Assembly (NCBI GenBank): GCA_027923505.1
Contig: BROI01000020.1
Span: 434,001 to 498,000 of the forward strand
Origin: Mayamaea pseudoterrestris
Taxonomy: Eukaryota; Bacillariophyta; Bacillariophyceae; Sellaphorales; Sellaphoraceae
Length of the DNA stretch: 64,000 bases
Direction of reading: 5' to 3'
The notes under the pieces are model-generated. The model did not search any database and had not been told where the DNA came from. It worked only from the letters and a program-made list of their open reading frames with translations. The translations under genes and the position numbers were made by a program. Below, piece by piece: positions 30,723 through 42,026 of the stretch (its first letter is position 1; each line of letters opens with the position of its first letter).

Positions 30723-32108
30723 ATGCACCAATACTCTCCTATAGTTGAAAATGATGCAGAAGACGACTACATGAATGGCTCGCCGCTGCTGCAGCTAGCG
30801 CTATTGAGCCTTGTTCTTGTCCATTCCATGTCATGGTTTTTCGTCAACTCGCCGGCATCATCATCGCCAACGAAACAATCAGACGATACTTCTCCTTCTC
30901 CATTATTGACGCATCATTCTACAGTTCCATTCATATTCATCACCAAACCCGATTGGCGCATACTTCACAAGCTGCTGGTCCAGCACGAGCGCGAGCAGCA
31001 ACGCTTGCTGTCGCAATCGAGTCGTTCCTTGCAGGTCATGCTGCAGAGCCAAGCCGACTATTCATTGCCTCCCATTCTCTCACGTCGCACGATACAGCGC
31101 ATGGACAAAATGGCAAGTCTCATGGAGCGTGACTTGGAGCTGCTGCAGTCCAAGATTTTAGTGGCGTTTCAATACACGCTGGCACTGCCGGCAGCAGTGG
31201 AGGAACTGGATGCGCATGATGATGCCAGCCAACGAAACGAACACAACTATCTACAAGACACTACTAGCAATCACCTTGGTTACTATACAAAGAGCACCAG
31301 TGCCGAAAATACCGTCTACGACGCGGGGACGCAAATCGTCGCCCACTTGGTGCGCGACTGGTCCAGCCACGGCCAAGTCATTCGCCGCAACCTCTATGAC
31401 TGGTGCGTTGATCAATTGCCGGTGCAACAAGGAAACGGCAATGACAATGACGGCAATATGAATAGCAGCAATACCAAGACGCCACTTTCGATATTGGTAC
31501 CCGGCGCCGGGCTCGGGCGATTGGCCTACGAGCTGGCCAAGCGAGGGCACGTTGTGCACGCCGTGGAAATGTCGCTCGGCATGGCTGCGGCGGCATCTTG
31601 CATCTTTGGTAATGACGCAACGAGCAATAACACATTGGAGCTGCATCCATACGTCATGGACGCCTTGACCAACGAAGTTGATTCCGAGCTGCGCTACGCT
31701 CCCGTAACAATTGAAAGGGCAGACTTGACGTTACTACCACGCGGCGCCTCGCTCTCGTACACCGTCTCGGATTTTTGCACGTTGCCCATGCCGCAGCAAT
31801 CATACGATGTTGTCGTCACTTGCTTTTTCCTCGACACGGCCACCAACATGTACGACTATATACACAAAATATACAATGCGCTCGCTGTCAACGGCACCTG
31901 GATCAACGTTGGTCCTTTGCAGTGGCACGCCAATGCGCAAGTGTTGGTGAGTGCCAATGAACTACGAGAATTGATAATGAGCATGGGGTTTTACTTTGCG
32001 AGTTGGAGCATTGACGAACAACCAATGGAGTATCGCAGCTGCCAAAAGATGCGATCGACGCACTACGACGCCTACCGTCCCGTTCGATTCGTGGCGATCA
32101 AGCAATAG
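30723..32108 (+). CDS. carnosine N-methyltransferase-like (N2227) protein, copy 1
   Basis: Single exon, 461 aa from ATG 30723. A hydrophobic segment (LLQLALLSLVLVHSMSWFFV) at about residues 20-40 may anchor or target it. The methyltransferase domain has SAM motif I LVPGAGLGRLAYELAKRG near residue 258, then SDFCTLP, and the family block VVVTCFFLDTATNMYDYI, followed by WINVGPLQWH near residue 395. These blocks match the N2227/CARNMT1 family, which methylates carnosine or related His peptides using S-adenosylmethionine. Substrate here is inferred only. The 5S rRNA gene is divergent and 91 bp upstream. Confidence 0.85.
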   Translation: MHQYSPIVENDAEDDYMNGSPLLQLALLSLVLVHSMSWFFVNSPASSSPTKQSDDTSPSPLLTHHSTVPFIFITKPDWRILHKLLVQHEREQQRLLSQSSRSLQVMLQSQADYSLPPILSRRTIQRMDKMASLMERDLELLQSKILVAFQYTLALPAAVEELDAHDDASQRNEHNYLQDTTSNHLGYYTKSTSAENTVYDAGTQIVAHLVRDWSSHGQVIRRNLYDWCVDQLPVQQGNGNDNDGNMNSSNTKTPLSILVPGAGLGRLAYELAKRGHVVHAVEMSLGMAAAASCIFGNDATSNNTLELHPYVMDALTNEVDSELRYAPVTIERADLTLLPRGASLSYTVSDFCTLPMPQQSYDVVVTCFFLDTATNMYDYIHKIYNALAVNGTWINVGPLQWHANAQVLVSANELRELIMSMGFYFASWSIDEQPMEYRSCQKMRSTHYDAYRPVRFVAIKQ

Positions 32109-32590
32109 TGACATGAGTCCATCAACATGCCAGCATTGCAAACAAGTTTGCTGTAACAGCAGAGGCTCTCCTCTTTTCAAGTGGCTCTCTACTTGGTCCT
32201 GGAGGCTCTCCTCCATCGAGCGGCTCTCCGTTCAATCCCGGAGGCTCTCCTCCACCCCCAGGCAGCTCTCTGCTTGGTTTTAGAGGCTCTCCTCTTCCTT
32301 CCGGGGGTTCTCTCCCAAATCCAGGTGGCTCTCCAACTGGCTGCAGAGGCTCTCCTCGTTTCAAGTGGCTCTCTACTTGGTCCTGGAGGCTCTCCTCCTT
32401 CACTGAGCGGCTCTCCGTTCAATCCCGGAGGCTCTCCTCCACCCCCAGGCAGATCTCTGCTTGGTTTTAGAGGCTCTCCTCTTCCTTCCGGGGGTTCTCT
32501 CCCAAATCCAGATGGCACTCCACTGGCTGCAGAGGCTCTCCTCTATCCTTTGGAGGCTTTCCTCCGTCTTCTGCGCAGCCACCTGGCTCC

Positions 32591-33447
32591 TTGTTGCATC
32601 AATCTTTCGAGCCACGAGGACCGCCTTTGTGGGAAAGCCTCGTTCCTCCATTGGCGCCAACTGAGAACCCTATACCGGATCTAATGGAAGGGGATCTTCC
32701 CCGTTTACGCTCCAAATCCCGTCATCCAATGTCCCTTCATTGTCATGACAAAATCAACAACGAGTTGAGTAAGTTGCCTCTAGCGTCGCCAGAGCAGCCT
32801 TCATCCAGTCCCTCTTCCAAGCCTACATCCCTCTTCTGGAACACTTTTCAAGCGCTTCATTGCCAACCAACTTCAGCATCAATTCATCCTCTTTCCAACG
32901 CTCTATCAGTCTCTCCGTCTGCCGAGCAGCCTACCCTCTACAACGCCATCACCATCGCCAATCCGCCATCCTCCATTGCCTTCCATCTGGACACTACACC
33001 AATTGACAAGCTCTCCATTCCATTTGAAGTAATGGATCCTGGTTTCGATTACGCTCTTGCTCCAGTGGCCAGCCGTCGAGTCGTCTTGGTTTTAATTTTT
33101 CAACGCGCTCTCCAATGGACACTGCCACCCATGTCTCCTTCACTTTTTTGCTTTGCGCTTACTGACAAAGCCGCTCCCCACAACTTGACCAACCTCTCTG
33201 CTGTCAACAACATGGACTTTTCTTTTTGCCGACCGCGATGTACCTACTTGCGGGCTCCAACGTCTGCCCGATTGAGTTACTCGATCCGCTCTTTCACCGG
33301 CTGGCCTTGCGCGTTCGCCAAACTCTTACACAACTGGAGCTTCCAATGTATCCGATTGATAAAGGCATAGGGAGGAATCGGAATTGGAACATCTTGAAGA
33401 ACGATCCGTCGTCCGCTTGCAAGCCGCCTCCAAAACGTCGTCGTTGA
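32591..33447 (+). pseudogene. Pro/Ser-rich coding remnant, copy 2
   Basis: Exact duplicate of 29405-30261 within duplication B, with the same two-frame structure (32591-33370 and 33226-33447). It is preceded by about two 184-bp repeat units instead of three, because the duplication starts inside the repeat array. Confidence 0.35.
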
Positions 33448-33703
33448 AGAGAGACTGGCGTCTTGGTTGCAGCGCCAGGATCAGTGTTCAGCTCCGTTAC
33501 CTCGATCGATCCCATGCAACATGAAAAACGCTGGTCGCCTGGCTTTGGTGATGGAGAGGAATGAGCAAGTGATGATAGAGATGGACATTGGAATGTTCTG
33601 ATCCGCATCGTACTCATTGATACTAAACATAGACATCATAGAGTAAACACAATATGTTAAAGAGTAAAACATCATAGATGTATTATTAGAATTAAGCAAA
33701 AAA

Positions 33704-33817
33704 CAAGAACACCTGGGATTCCAACGTGGTCCCCCACCGTAGTACTAACCAGGCCAGGCGCTGCTTAACTTCGCAGAGCAGACGGGATGCGGTGCTGTCA
33801 GCGCTGTATGGTCCTTG
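33704..33817 (-). rRNA. 5S ribosomal RNA, copy 2
   Basis: Identical to the 5S gene at 30518-30631, offset 3,186 bp. It retains the internal promoter and the T6 terminator, so both copies should be transcribable by Pol III. Confidence 0.94.
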
Positions 33818-33908
33818 CTGATTGAGGCGGAGGAGCGGAACTATATAACGAGTGATCACAATATTGGCGAATTACTCCATCGCATAAATTTAATTTTTGT
33901 TGAATGGA

Positions 33909-35294
33909 ATGCACCAATACTCTCCTATAGTTGAAAATGATGCAGAAGACGACTACATGAATGGCTCGCCGCTGCTGCAGCTAGCGCTATTGAGCCTTGT
34001 TCTTGTCCATTCCATGTCATGGTTTTTCGTCAACTCGCCGGCATCATCATCGCCAACGAAACAATCAGACGATACTTCTCCTTCTCCATTATTGACGCAT
34101 CATTCTACAGTTCCATTCATATTCATCACCAAACCCGATTGGCGCATACTTCACAAGCTGCTGGTCCAGCACGAGCGCGAGCAGCAACGCTTGCTGTCGC
34201 AATCGAGTCGTTCCTTGCAGGTCATGCTGCAGAGCCAAGCCGACTATTCATTGCCTCCCATTCTCTCACGTCGCACGATACAGCGCATGGACAAAATGGC
34301 AAGTCTCATGGAGCGTGACTTGGAGCTGCTGCAGTCCAAGATTTTAGTGGCGTTTCAATACACGCTGGCACTGCCGGCAGCAGTGGAGGAACTGGATGCG
34401 CATGATGATGCCAGCCAACGAAACGAACACAACTATCTACAAGACACTACTAGCAATCACCTTGGTTACTATACAAAGAGCACCAGTGCCGAAAATACCG
34501 TCTACGACGCGGGGACGCAAATCGTCGCCCACTTGGTGCGCGACTGGTCCAGCCACGGCCAAGTCATTCGCCGCAACCTCTATGACTGGTGCGTTGATCA
34601 ATTGCCGGTGCAACAAGGAAACGGCAATGACAATGACGGCAATATGAATAGCAGCAATACCAAGACGCCACTTTCGATATTGGTACCCGGCGCCGGGCTC
34701 GGGCGATTGGCCTACGAGCTGGCCAAGCGAGGGCACGTTGTGCACGCCGTGGAAATGTCGCTCGGCATGGCTGCGGCGGCATCTTGCATCTTTGGTAATG
34801 ACGCAACGAGCAATAACACATTGGAGCTGCATCCATACGTCATGGACGCCTTGACCAACGAAGTTGATTCCGAGCTGCGCTACGCTCCCGTAACAATTGA
34901 AAGGGCAGACTTGACGTTACTACCACGCGGCGCCTCGCTCTCGTACACCGTCTCGGATTTTTGCACGTTGCCCATGCCGCAGCAATCATACGATGTTGTC
35001 GTCACTTGCTTTTTCCTCGACACGGCCACCAACATGTACGACTATATACACAAAATATACAATGCGCTCGCTGTCAACGGCACCTGGATCAACGTTGGTC
35101 CTTTGCAGTGGCACGCCAATGCGCAAGTGTTGGTGAGTGCCAATGAACTACGAGAATTGATAATGAGCATGGGGTTTTACTTTGCGAGTTGGAGCATTGA
35201 CGAACAACCAATGGAGTATCGCAGCTGCCAAAAGATGCGATCGACGCACTACGACGCCTACCGTCCCGTTCGATTCGTGGCGATCAAGCAATAG
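33909..35294 (+). CDS. carnosine N-methyltransferase-like (N2227) protein, copy 2
   Basis: Second copy of 30723-32108, predicted to give the same 461-residue protein. Its SAM-binding VPGAGLGRL and the CFFLDTA and NVGPLQWH blocks are unchanged. The duplicated unit extends more than 1.7 kb upstream, so promoter and divergent 5S gene are included, and both genes are expected to be functional if the duplication is real. Confidence 0.85.
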   Translation: MHQYSPIVENDAEDDYMNGSPLLQLALLSLVLVHSMSWFFVNSPASSSPTKQSDDTSPSPLLTHHSTVPFIFITKPDWRILHKLLVQHEREQQRLLSQSSRSLQVMLQSQADYSLPPILSRRTIQRMDKMASLMERDLELLQSKILVAFQYTLALPAAVEELDAHDDASQRNEHNYLQDTTSNHLGYYTKSTSAENTVYDAGTQIVAHLVRDWSSHGQVIRRNLYDWCVDQLPVQQGNGNDNDGNMNSSNTKTPLSILVPGAGLGRLAYELAKRGHVVHAVEMSLGMAAAASCIFGNDATSNNTLELHPYVMDALTNEVDSELRYAPVTIERADLTLLPRGASLSYTVSDFCTLPMPQQSYDVVVTCFFLDTATNMYDYIHKIYNALAVNGTWINVGPLQWHANAQVLVSANELRELIMSMGFYFASWSIDEQPMEYRSCQKMRSTHYDAYRPVRFVAIKQ

Positions 35295-35379
35295 TGACAT
35301 GAGTCCATCAACATGCCAGCATTGCAAACAAGTTTGCTGTAACAGCTGTTAAATTTCACGATTACTATCTAAATTCAAG

Positions 35380-36136
35380 TCACTTTCGTCGTCGTGGTCG
35401 CTTCGGTGCAGGCTCCTCGGGAGAAGCAGGATCTGGCCCCATGCTTCGCGTTCGAGCACGCCTACCTGTTAAAGCATTCCAGCCTTGTGGTGAATGCCTG
35501 CGACCCCGATGCGGTTCTCCGCTGGCTTGAATCGCTTGCGCCGTTTCACCGAACGGATCCCTTTCGCCAATTTCTTGACCCGCTCCACCAGCTTGACCTC
35601 CTTGGTTTAATGCACCTGCTTGTGCCGCTCCGGCTCCTGGTGTAACTCCATCGGCCTGCTCCCTTTCAGCTCCTTCTTGATCCGTTCCGCTCGCTTGGCC
35701 CCTCTGGTCGAATGCACCTGCTTGCACCTCGTCACTTGCTCGCATCACTTGACCTGCGTTCGCCAACGCGTCGACGTTCCTGAATCCAGAAATCATTGTA
35801 CCGCGCTTCTAGACTTGCATTCGGCGGTGGCGCCAGCACAAGTGCATGCTGAAGGAACTCGTTGAATCGAGCCCGCAGGAAATGATTCTCCGGAAGCAGT
35901 TCATCTTGGTGGTTTCTCAGCAAATCTGTTGCTTCTTCGAACGTCCTCGCTCGTGCCATGGGATTCTGGACGGCTCGGAGGGAAACAATGCCATTCAATG
36001 CTTCAAAGCGCCCCCGGTTCAGTGTGTCAATGGCAACGTCAAGGTACGCACGCACAATCTCTACGACAAATTGCGAGGAAACGAGAGTGTGACTTTTAAT
36101 GTGTGGGTACAGACTAACCAGTAAGGTGCAAATCAA
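35380..36136 (-). pseudogene. hypothetical gene or remnant with two overlapping frames
   Basis: Minus-strand frame 36136-35732 has no ATG at its beginning. It encodes a helical, protein-like stretch (VEIVRAYLDVAIDTLNRG; ARTFEEATDLLRNHQDELL; ARYNDFWIQERRR). From 35796 the next frame carries on to 35380 with two Gln/Ala/Gly repeats (QAGAFDQRGQASG and QAGALNQGGQAGG) and a basic end PKRPRRRK. A frameshift or missed intron near 35740-35796 would join them into one protein with a nuclear-signal-like tail. The N-terminus is missing or on an unidentified exon. I do not recognise a family. Confidence 0.35.
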
Positions 36137-37213
36137 TGCATCACGTACGTCTAGAAGCTTCTACCTCTCTTTTAGACACAGTCTTGAATCGTTGATTGAA
36201 TCGATGGCAAAAATTTTTAGAGACAATGAAGAGATGGGAAAAATGGCCGTTACATGAACGAACGATTATGACAAACCACCTCAAATGCCCACATCAATTC
36301 AATTCCGCTCGGCGAGCGTGATACGACGAGATGACGTACCAAGTTTGATGCCTTTTGGGTCTGGTCCGTACTATGCGATTCTTGATCCTCGTCATCATCC
36401 CCATCATCAGGAGCAGCAGCCGCCGCAAATGATGATCTCTTTTCGAAGCTGTGGGTGCTGTGAACATTCATTGAGCATTAAACTCAACCTGAAACGTCCC
36501 TTTCCGGACAAAAGTCTATCTACACAGAAAAGAATGACGGCGCGCTATAGCAGCCGAGATTGATGCATCGCGACCCGATTGAATGGATGATCATCGAAGT
36601 TCGCATTTCGTAGCGTACCGGCATTTTGTCCGATTTCAAATTTCCACTGCATCAATGGTTGATGTTCGTTTAGTGTGCTCCGGAAAGGCTATATTCTAAA
36701 GATCGACTAGTAAGGCACAATCATATACTCCAATTTTATTCAAGTACACCCGTAGTGGCCCAAAGTTGATATTTCGTGCGTCGCGCGCTCCCACACCATG
36801 CTCGACGCCCGGCTACGAAGCCCTCCGCCAGCCCATTCGTTTTCGCTTGTTTTCACTATTTAATCCAGCATTGACGATTTAGCATCCGCATCGTCGGTGG
36901 AATAGTATCGGATGGACCTTCTTTTTGCATCAGCTTGAGTAGCGACTCATTGAAGCAAGTAAGCTGCTCCACCCTGCCAGTCTCAAAAGCGATTGATCGC
37001 ATCAAAAGCAAATTTTTGGAGCTTTCATTAGCAAGCTGCTCGACAAGACCGGCCGCGAGACAAAGGATTCCACGTTCCGAAACAAAACGTCGTTCGCACA
37101 TTGTGGTCGCGTGCTATTCGCTACCGGTTGCATTACAGCGTCCACATGCTCTAGAGTCGCCAATCGGATCAGACAAAGCAACATAGCTACACGAGTAGAC
37201 ACAAAAAATGCAG
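36137..37213. other. intergenic
   Basis: About 1.1 kb with only short, shadow-like frames. No RNA gene, repeat or mobile element is seen. It separates the broken gene at 35380-36136 from the 3' end of the cyclase/PDE gene. Confidence 0.5.
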
Positions 37214-40200
37214 TCATCCGTTACATCCGCTTGTTGACTGGCGCTGTGAACGTCGGCTCTTCCAGCTGCACGAAGACAACTGGCTATCGTTGCTGTCACG
37301 ACGTCCTTCATTGCTAGTCCTTCGAGAAGTACTGCCATTGCTAGACCGTCGATTCTGGCTACCATTACTTGATCGGCGCTGGCTTTCATTGCTGTCGCGA
37401 CGTTTCTCGCCCTGACTGATTCGCCGACCGAAGAGTCTGTTCGCCTTTATAACCATTTCTCGAACTACCTCTTCACCCCTTGCTTCCCATTCTTTGCGGT
37501 TCCTTTGCGCATAATTTAAATACTCGTCACTGGAAACACCAAATACGCCACAATCCTTTAACTTTTTGGCGAGTGGTATGATATAGAAATCAAAGAAACC
37601 CAATTCACCCTTGTACCATGACAAGGAAGGGTCGTCGCCAGCTGATCTGCCATCCTTCCAGGCGCGATAGCATTCCAAAAAGTTTTGTTCGTTCCATTTG
37701 CGGTAAATGTGCCAGTGCTGCATCGTATGGGAGACGTCTGAAGCTTGAATCAAGTGCTCAATGACAATCGTTGCCTTCCGATCAACGGCGTCTTTCAACT
37801 TTTCGTGCGCATCAGCCTCAGAGAACGCGTTTTCCCATCTTTTATTGCGGAGTGTCTTTAATTCCTTGTCGACTATGTCTGTTGCCATTACTCCATTGAC
37901 GACAAGCTGTCGGAAGCGTTTAAAGGAAGTTTCGCTTGTGTATATACATTCCCTGAGCTGTTGATATTCTTGCTCCATCAATAAATTCCACGCCAAGTTG
38001 ACGGAATTCTGTTCGGCCACGCTCTTACCCTGGTATATGAGTGCTATTTCCTTTTCTTCTTTGATAAGTTGGGCATTAGTGACACCGCTATGGTCGACGT
38101 CATGGATGAGTGCACAGAAAACGCATGCAAATTGGGTGAGCGGGTCGCTCGTTATGCCATACGTATGGTCATGCAAAGTCTTGCCCGTTTTATTGAGCGA
38201 TTCAACGGCATCAAGGTCCGATGGGGCTACAATGCGAGAAAGCAGCTTCGTCACTGACATGGTGACGTGTGACGCATGCTCAAAATTGTGGAATGGATTG
38301 TTGTGATACATGTTGGCGATCTTTGAGACGTAGGCATGCAATTGTTTGATCACGACTTCATCTATTTCAACGGATTCGGGCGGTATCTGCTTTGCAATGC
38401 TCTTGTAGTCGAAATTAGGCAGAGCAATAATTTCCTTTACCTCGTCGATAACTGGTGCCATTGGATGCGTAAACTCGCTTTCGTTGGCGATTCCAATTTG
38501 AACTCCGTCATCGTGGACGGGTGATGCCGGATGAGAATTGATTTGCTGGAGGGCCATTCGCCTTGCAACAATAGACTTGATAAGACGAAGAAGAACGTCA
38601 GTATTCCACTCAATCAGGCTCGCTATTTTGTTGTCGACTCTGTCGTTGAACTGAATCTCGGGAATGTCTGCTGAGCATTCTACGTCACCATTGACTGCCA
38701 TTTCTCGTTGCGTCGTCAGCCAATATGTCTGCATTTCGCCCTTTCCCTTTGCAATGACTTTGTCGTCCCTTGCAATTAGCCAATGGCCTGGCGAAAAGCC
38801 GGTTTTTATGAGTTGAAGCAGAAATTTTGTCACGTACGGTATGCATCGGTCAGGGCGTTGCCTTACCTTTTCCAGCAGCGGTTAAAAGCGTTGCAGTGTC
38901 AAGTGACACCTGAATTCTTCCCTTTATCCCAGTACTCTCTGTCCGTGACGCGGTGTTCTGCAACATAATGAGATGAGTAATCGAGCTACCGCAATTATGT
39001 CGAGTGCAAGAGAAACAAAGCTTCGCCCACCCATTGCACGTACCATTGTATCACCAAAGAGCTGCAGCCAAACGCCAAAACGAGCAAGGCGAGTGAACGT
39101 TGACCACATTAGGCAAGTATCGAGAAAATAAAGCTTGCACTTGACTTACCTGAAAACGTGACCGTTCTCCTCGCAGGACACCCGCAATGACTGGACCAGA
39201 GTGAATTCCAATGCGCATGTCTAACTCGCCAGTATCAGGACCCAATGCTTTCTCAAGTTTCTTGGTTAAACTCTTCATTTGTAGCATGCAATCACGAGCG
39301 AAGCGGCACATGATGGTCGCATGATCTTTTTGCGGTTCGGGAACTCCAGTAACGGCGACATAGCAGTCCCCCACCGTTTCCACCTTGAACACCTTCCGCT
39401 TTTTCGCAATCTCATCAAAGGCACGATACACAGTCTCCAACAAGGTGAAGACTTGGGCTATTGAGCCAAGAGCAAACGAAACAAAGTGAGCATGCGTGAC
39501 ATTTTTGTCGTGGCTCCATTATATTCACAACAAGCGCAGTTGAAACTTACTTGGCTCGCGGACGCTAGCCCATGCAGTGAACCCAGCAATATCAGCAAAG
39601 AGGACAGTCGACTCGGTAAAGAGATCAGCGATAGGCTTTCCTTTGTAACCTATATCGCCATCGGCTTCCTCAACTTCCATGTCAGACAATCCCTCGAACA
39701 GAAACGTCTTGAGACTTAGCTTTGGTGTTTGCATCACGCTCGAAATCGCTGTATTCGTCACTTTGCTACCCATGTCCAAAACACTTCCAAGCATGCTGCC
39801 GCGCTTACCAATGGAGAGTTTGGGCAACAATCCATTAGAATTATTTCGACTCGCATCTTGCAGTTCTACAAGTTCGTCTTGGTGCTCATTTGCATGATTC
39901 GTATGTTCCAACGCATGCTCGTCGTCGTCGTCGCTTCGATGAAACAACCGCGCCTGCACATTGGTTGGAAACATGCTGGAGAGGATCGCATTGGACCGAG
40001 CCGCCGCGTTGACGACGACCCGGTTTCGCCGCGCCACGAAACTATCATAGGCGGCAAACCCAACGAGCAAGCCAAAGAACAGCAAGGCCGTCAAGACGGT
40101 GGCAATCACTTGCGCGTGATGATCTTGGACAGTTTGTTGTTGCTGCAAGGTATCGTACAGCCTGCGTGAGGCGTAAAATGTGACGGTATAGGCGCAGTTG

Positions 40201-41586
40201 TCATTTTTCAGCAACGGTACCGACAAAGCCGTCTCGTCAAAGGCCGCGTCATGCAAATCGCCAGTACCCAGCAGCGTCGGAGCCCTATTGTCATTTTTGT
40301 TCCATTGGTACGTGAACGACTGCTTCTGGCTGTTACTCACAACCGCTAGTAAACCTGCGTGTTGCATCGTCGGCAGCAAATCCTGCAGCAAGGCTTGCAG
40401 TGGCACTAAATGCTGCAACATTCCAACCACAGTTTGGTCATTATCCAATATTGGTTCCACTAGATACGTGTAGAGAGCGTTAGTGTGTTTGGAAGCAACG
40501 TCGGCCAGTGTGTTGGCCAAATAGCCAGACTTGTCGTCGTTCAGTAGTTCCAGCAACGTTGCAGCTTGCGTCATGACGGCACGTTTGCTCTTAATGACGG
40601 CTTGCACCACATGTTGCGTTGAGTTGCTGTCCATGGATATTATTTGATTATAATTCACAATGTAGCTCGTTTTCGTAGGCGGACTGGTCTGCCACAGCGG
40701 CAAGAAAGGCGCATCGCTGTAGGTGCGCGTCCGCAGCGGCGGCGTCGCGGATTCGTCGAGCGCGTAAACGTAGGGAAAAATGGCGTCCATATTGTTCATG
40801 TCAATGTCTGCTGTCGTTGATTGCTGCTGCTGTTGCCATAGCTTGTCTTGGTTTCGCACGCTGTAGAGCTCCCAGTCTCGTCGATTGTCTTGCGAAACGA
40901 GTGGACTGTAGATTGTTGCGACAATGGCGGTCAACAGTCGCGCCTGCTGCACCAGTGGCTCCAGAAGTGGAATTACCACAAACGGAAAGGTTTGGTTGGA
41001 TGCCGTTGCCAACCTGGTGACGCTGGCGCTCATGGTGCGCGACACGGTTTGCAGTGTTTGAGCGTTCCGCGCGACGGAGCTGCTTGCGGCGTCAACGAGC
41101 GGCCAGTACTGTAAGCAATGCAAACAATGAATGAGTATATAATTCAGTGGCGACTCCCTTTGATTCTCAACATTGTCTTTTTATACATACCATTGCTTGC
41201 AGCTGCTGCTGATTCAGCAAATACTCAATGCCGTACCAAATGCCGCACGACGCCAACGTTCCAATCACCACCAAGCTCGTCAACACGAACAGACGCACGT
41301 GGCGAATGCGTCTGGTGGCACGCTTGGCCATGCTTCGTATTTCGTTGGGACGCTCTTGCTGTTCTGCTGCTGGTGATGTGAGTGGCATGGAGTTTACATT
41401 GTTGCTGCTGCATTGTGGTGGTGGCAACTGCTGTTGTTGCTGCTCCGTCAGCAAGTGAGACTCGGAGTGATCCATGTACGACGTCGAGTCCTCGTAGTGC
41501 AGGGGCTGCTGCTGCATGTGAGACTCATTTGTCCATTCGTTCGTCGACTCGCTCATTGGCGTTTCGTGATTGCTGATCGTTGGCAT
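37214..41586 (-). CDS. transmembrane class III nucleotide cyclase-phosphodiesterase fusion
   Basis: Six exons (41586-41191, 41108-39551, 39457-39150, 39061-39044, 38957-38867, 38787-37214) join in phase to 1,314 aa. A membrane helix near residues 95-120 and another near 465 bracket a large sensor-like extracytoplasmic region. The class III cyclase domain follows, with metal-binding Asp in LFADIAGFTAW and in VETVGDCYVAV, and Asn/Arg in NTASRTESTG. The C-terminal PDE domain has PFHNFEHASH near residue 950, HDVDHSGVTN and EHLIQASDVSH, the class I metal-binding His/Asp set. A Ser/Arg-rich tail ends the protein. It makes and degrades a cyclic nucleotide, probably cGMP given Glu before TVGD. Seminavis work links such fusions to pheromone response (from memory). 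Confidence 0.9.
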
Positions 41587-42026
41587 GTTGCTTGTCAGTG
41601 CTGTCAGTGCTGTCTGTCGTGTCTGTCGCTTGAAAGGCAGAGATAAAATTCTATAAACGTTTTAGCTCCCCTCCTCTCGCCTTGATGATAATACACAACC
41701 CCCGCTCTGAGCTTGCTTGTTTATGCAATGAAACCGCACGATCAACTTGGTCAGTCTTCAGTTTGGAAAAAATGGAAGTGGTGGAAGGAACGAAGCAATG
41801 ATTGTGACTGTGACATTTTTTGGCGCGCCGGGTCATTGAGAGGCAATTGCTATAATTTCTTTTCAGTCGCGCAAAACAGAGTTTGACTTGTCACAATGAC
41901 CGCAAAACCAGCTATATAGTGAATGCCTATCAATGGCGGGGCTCCCGAAGTTGAAGTGTCCATCCCAACATGTTGTAGTCATCGAACGAGAATATATACA
42001 AACACAAACACAATATATTAGCATTC
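41587..42026. other. intergenic, promoter of the cyclase/PDE gene
   Basis: 440 bp between two minus-strand genes: the 5' side of the cyclase/PDE and the 3' end of the mitochondrial carrier. No coding signal is seen. Confidence 0.5.

Larger units (their letters stand above)
28973..32158. repeat. tandem duplication B, unit 1 (3,186 bp)
   Basis: A 3,186-bp direct unit immediately followed by its copy. Homology begins at GCAGAGGC (28973). The outer right end ends in GC before TGTTAAAT, so the joint shows 2-bp GC microhomology, like duplication A. It holds the end of the Pro-rich repeat region, a 5S rRNA gene and a methyltransferase gene. Confidence 0.94.
32159..35344. repeat. tandem duplication B, unit 2 (3,186 bp)
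   Basis: Direct copy of 28973-32158 at a fixed offset of 3,186 bp. All encoded proteins match and I found no base difference in the parts compared. It ends at GC before TGTTAAATTTCACG. Confidence 0.93.

Noticed and set aside
35380-36136. Possible retroelement gag-like gene
   Set aside because: No zinc knuckle, protease, reverse transcriptase or terminal repeats are visible nearby, so the label is unsupported.
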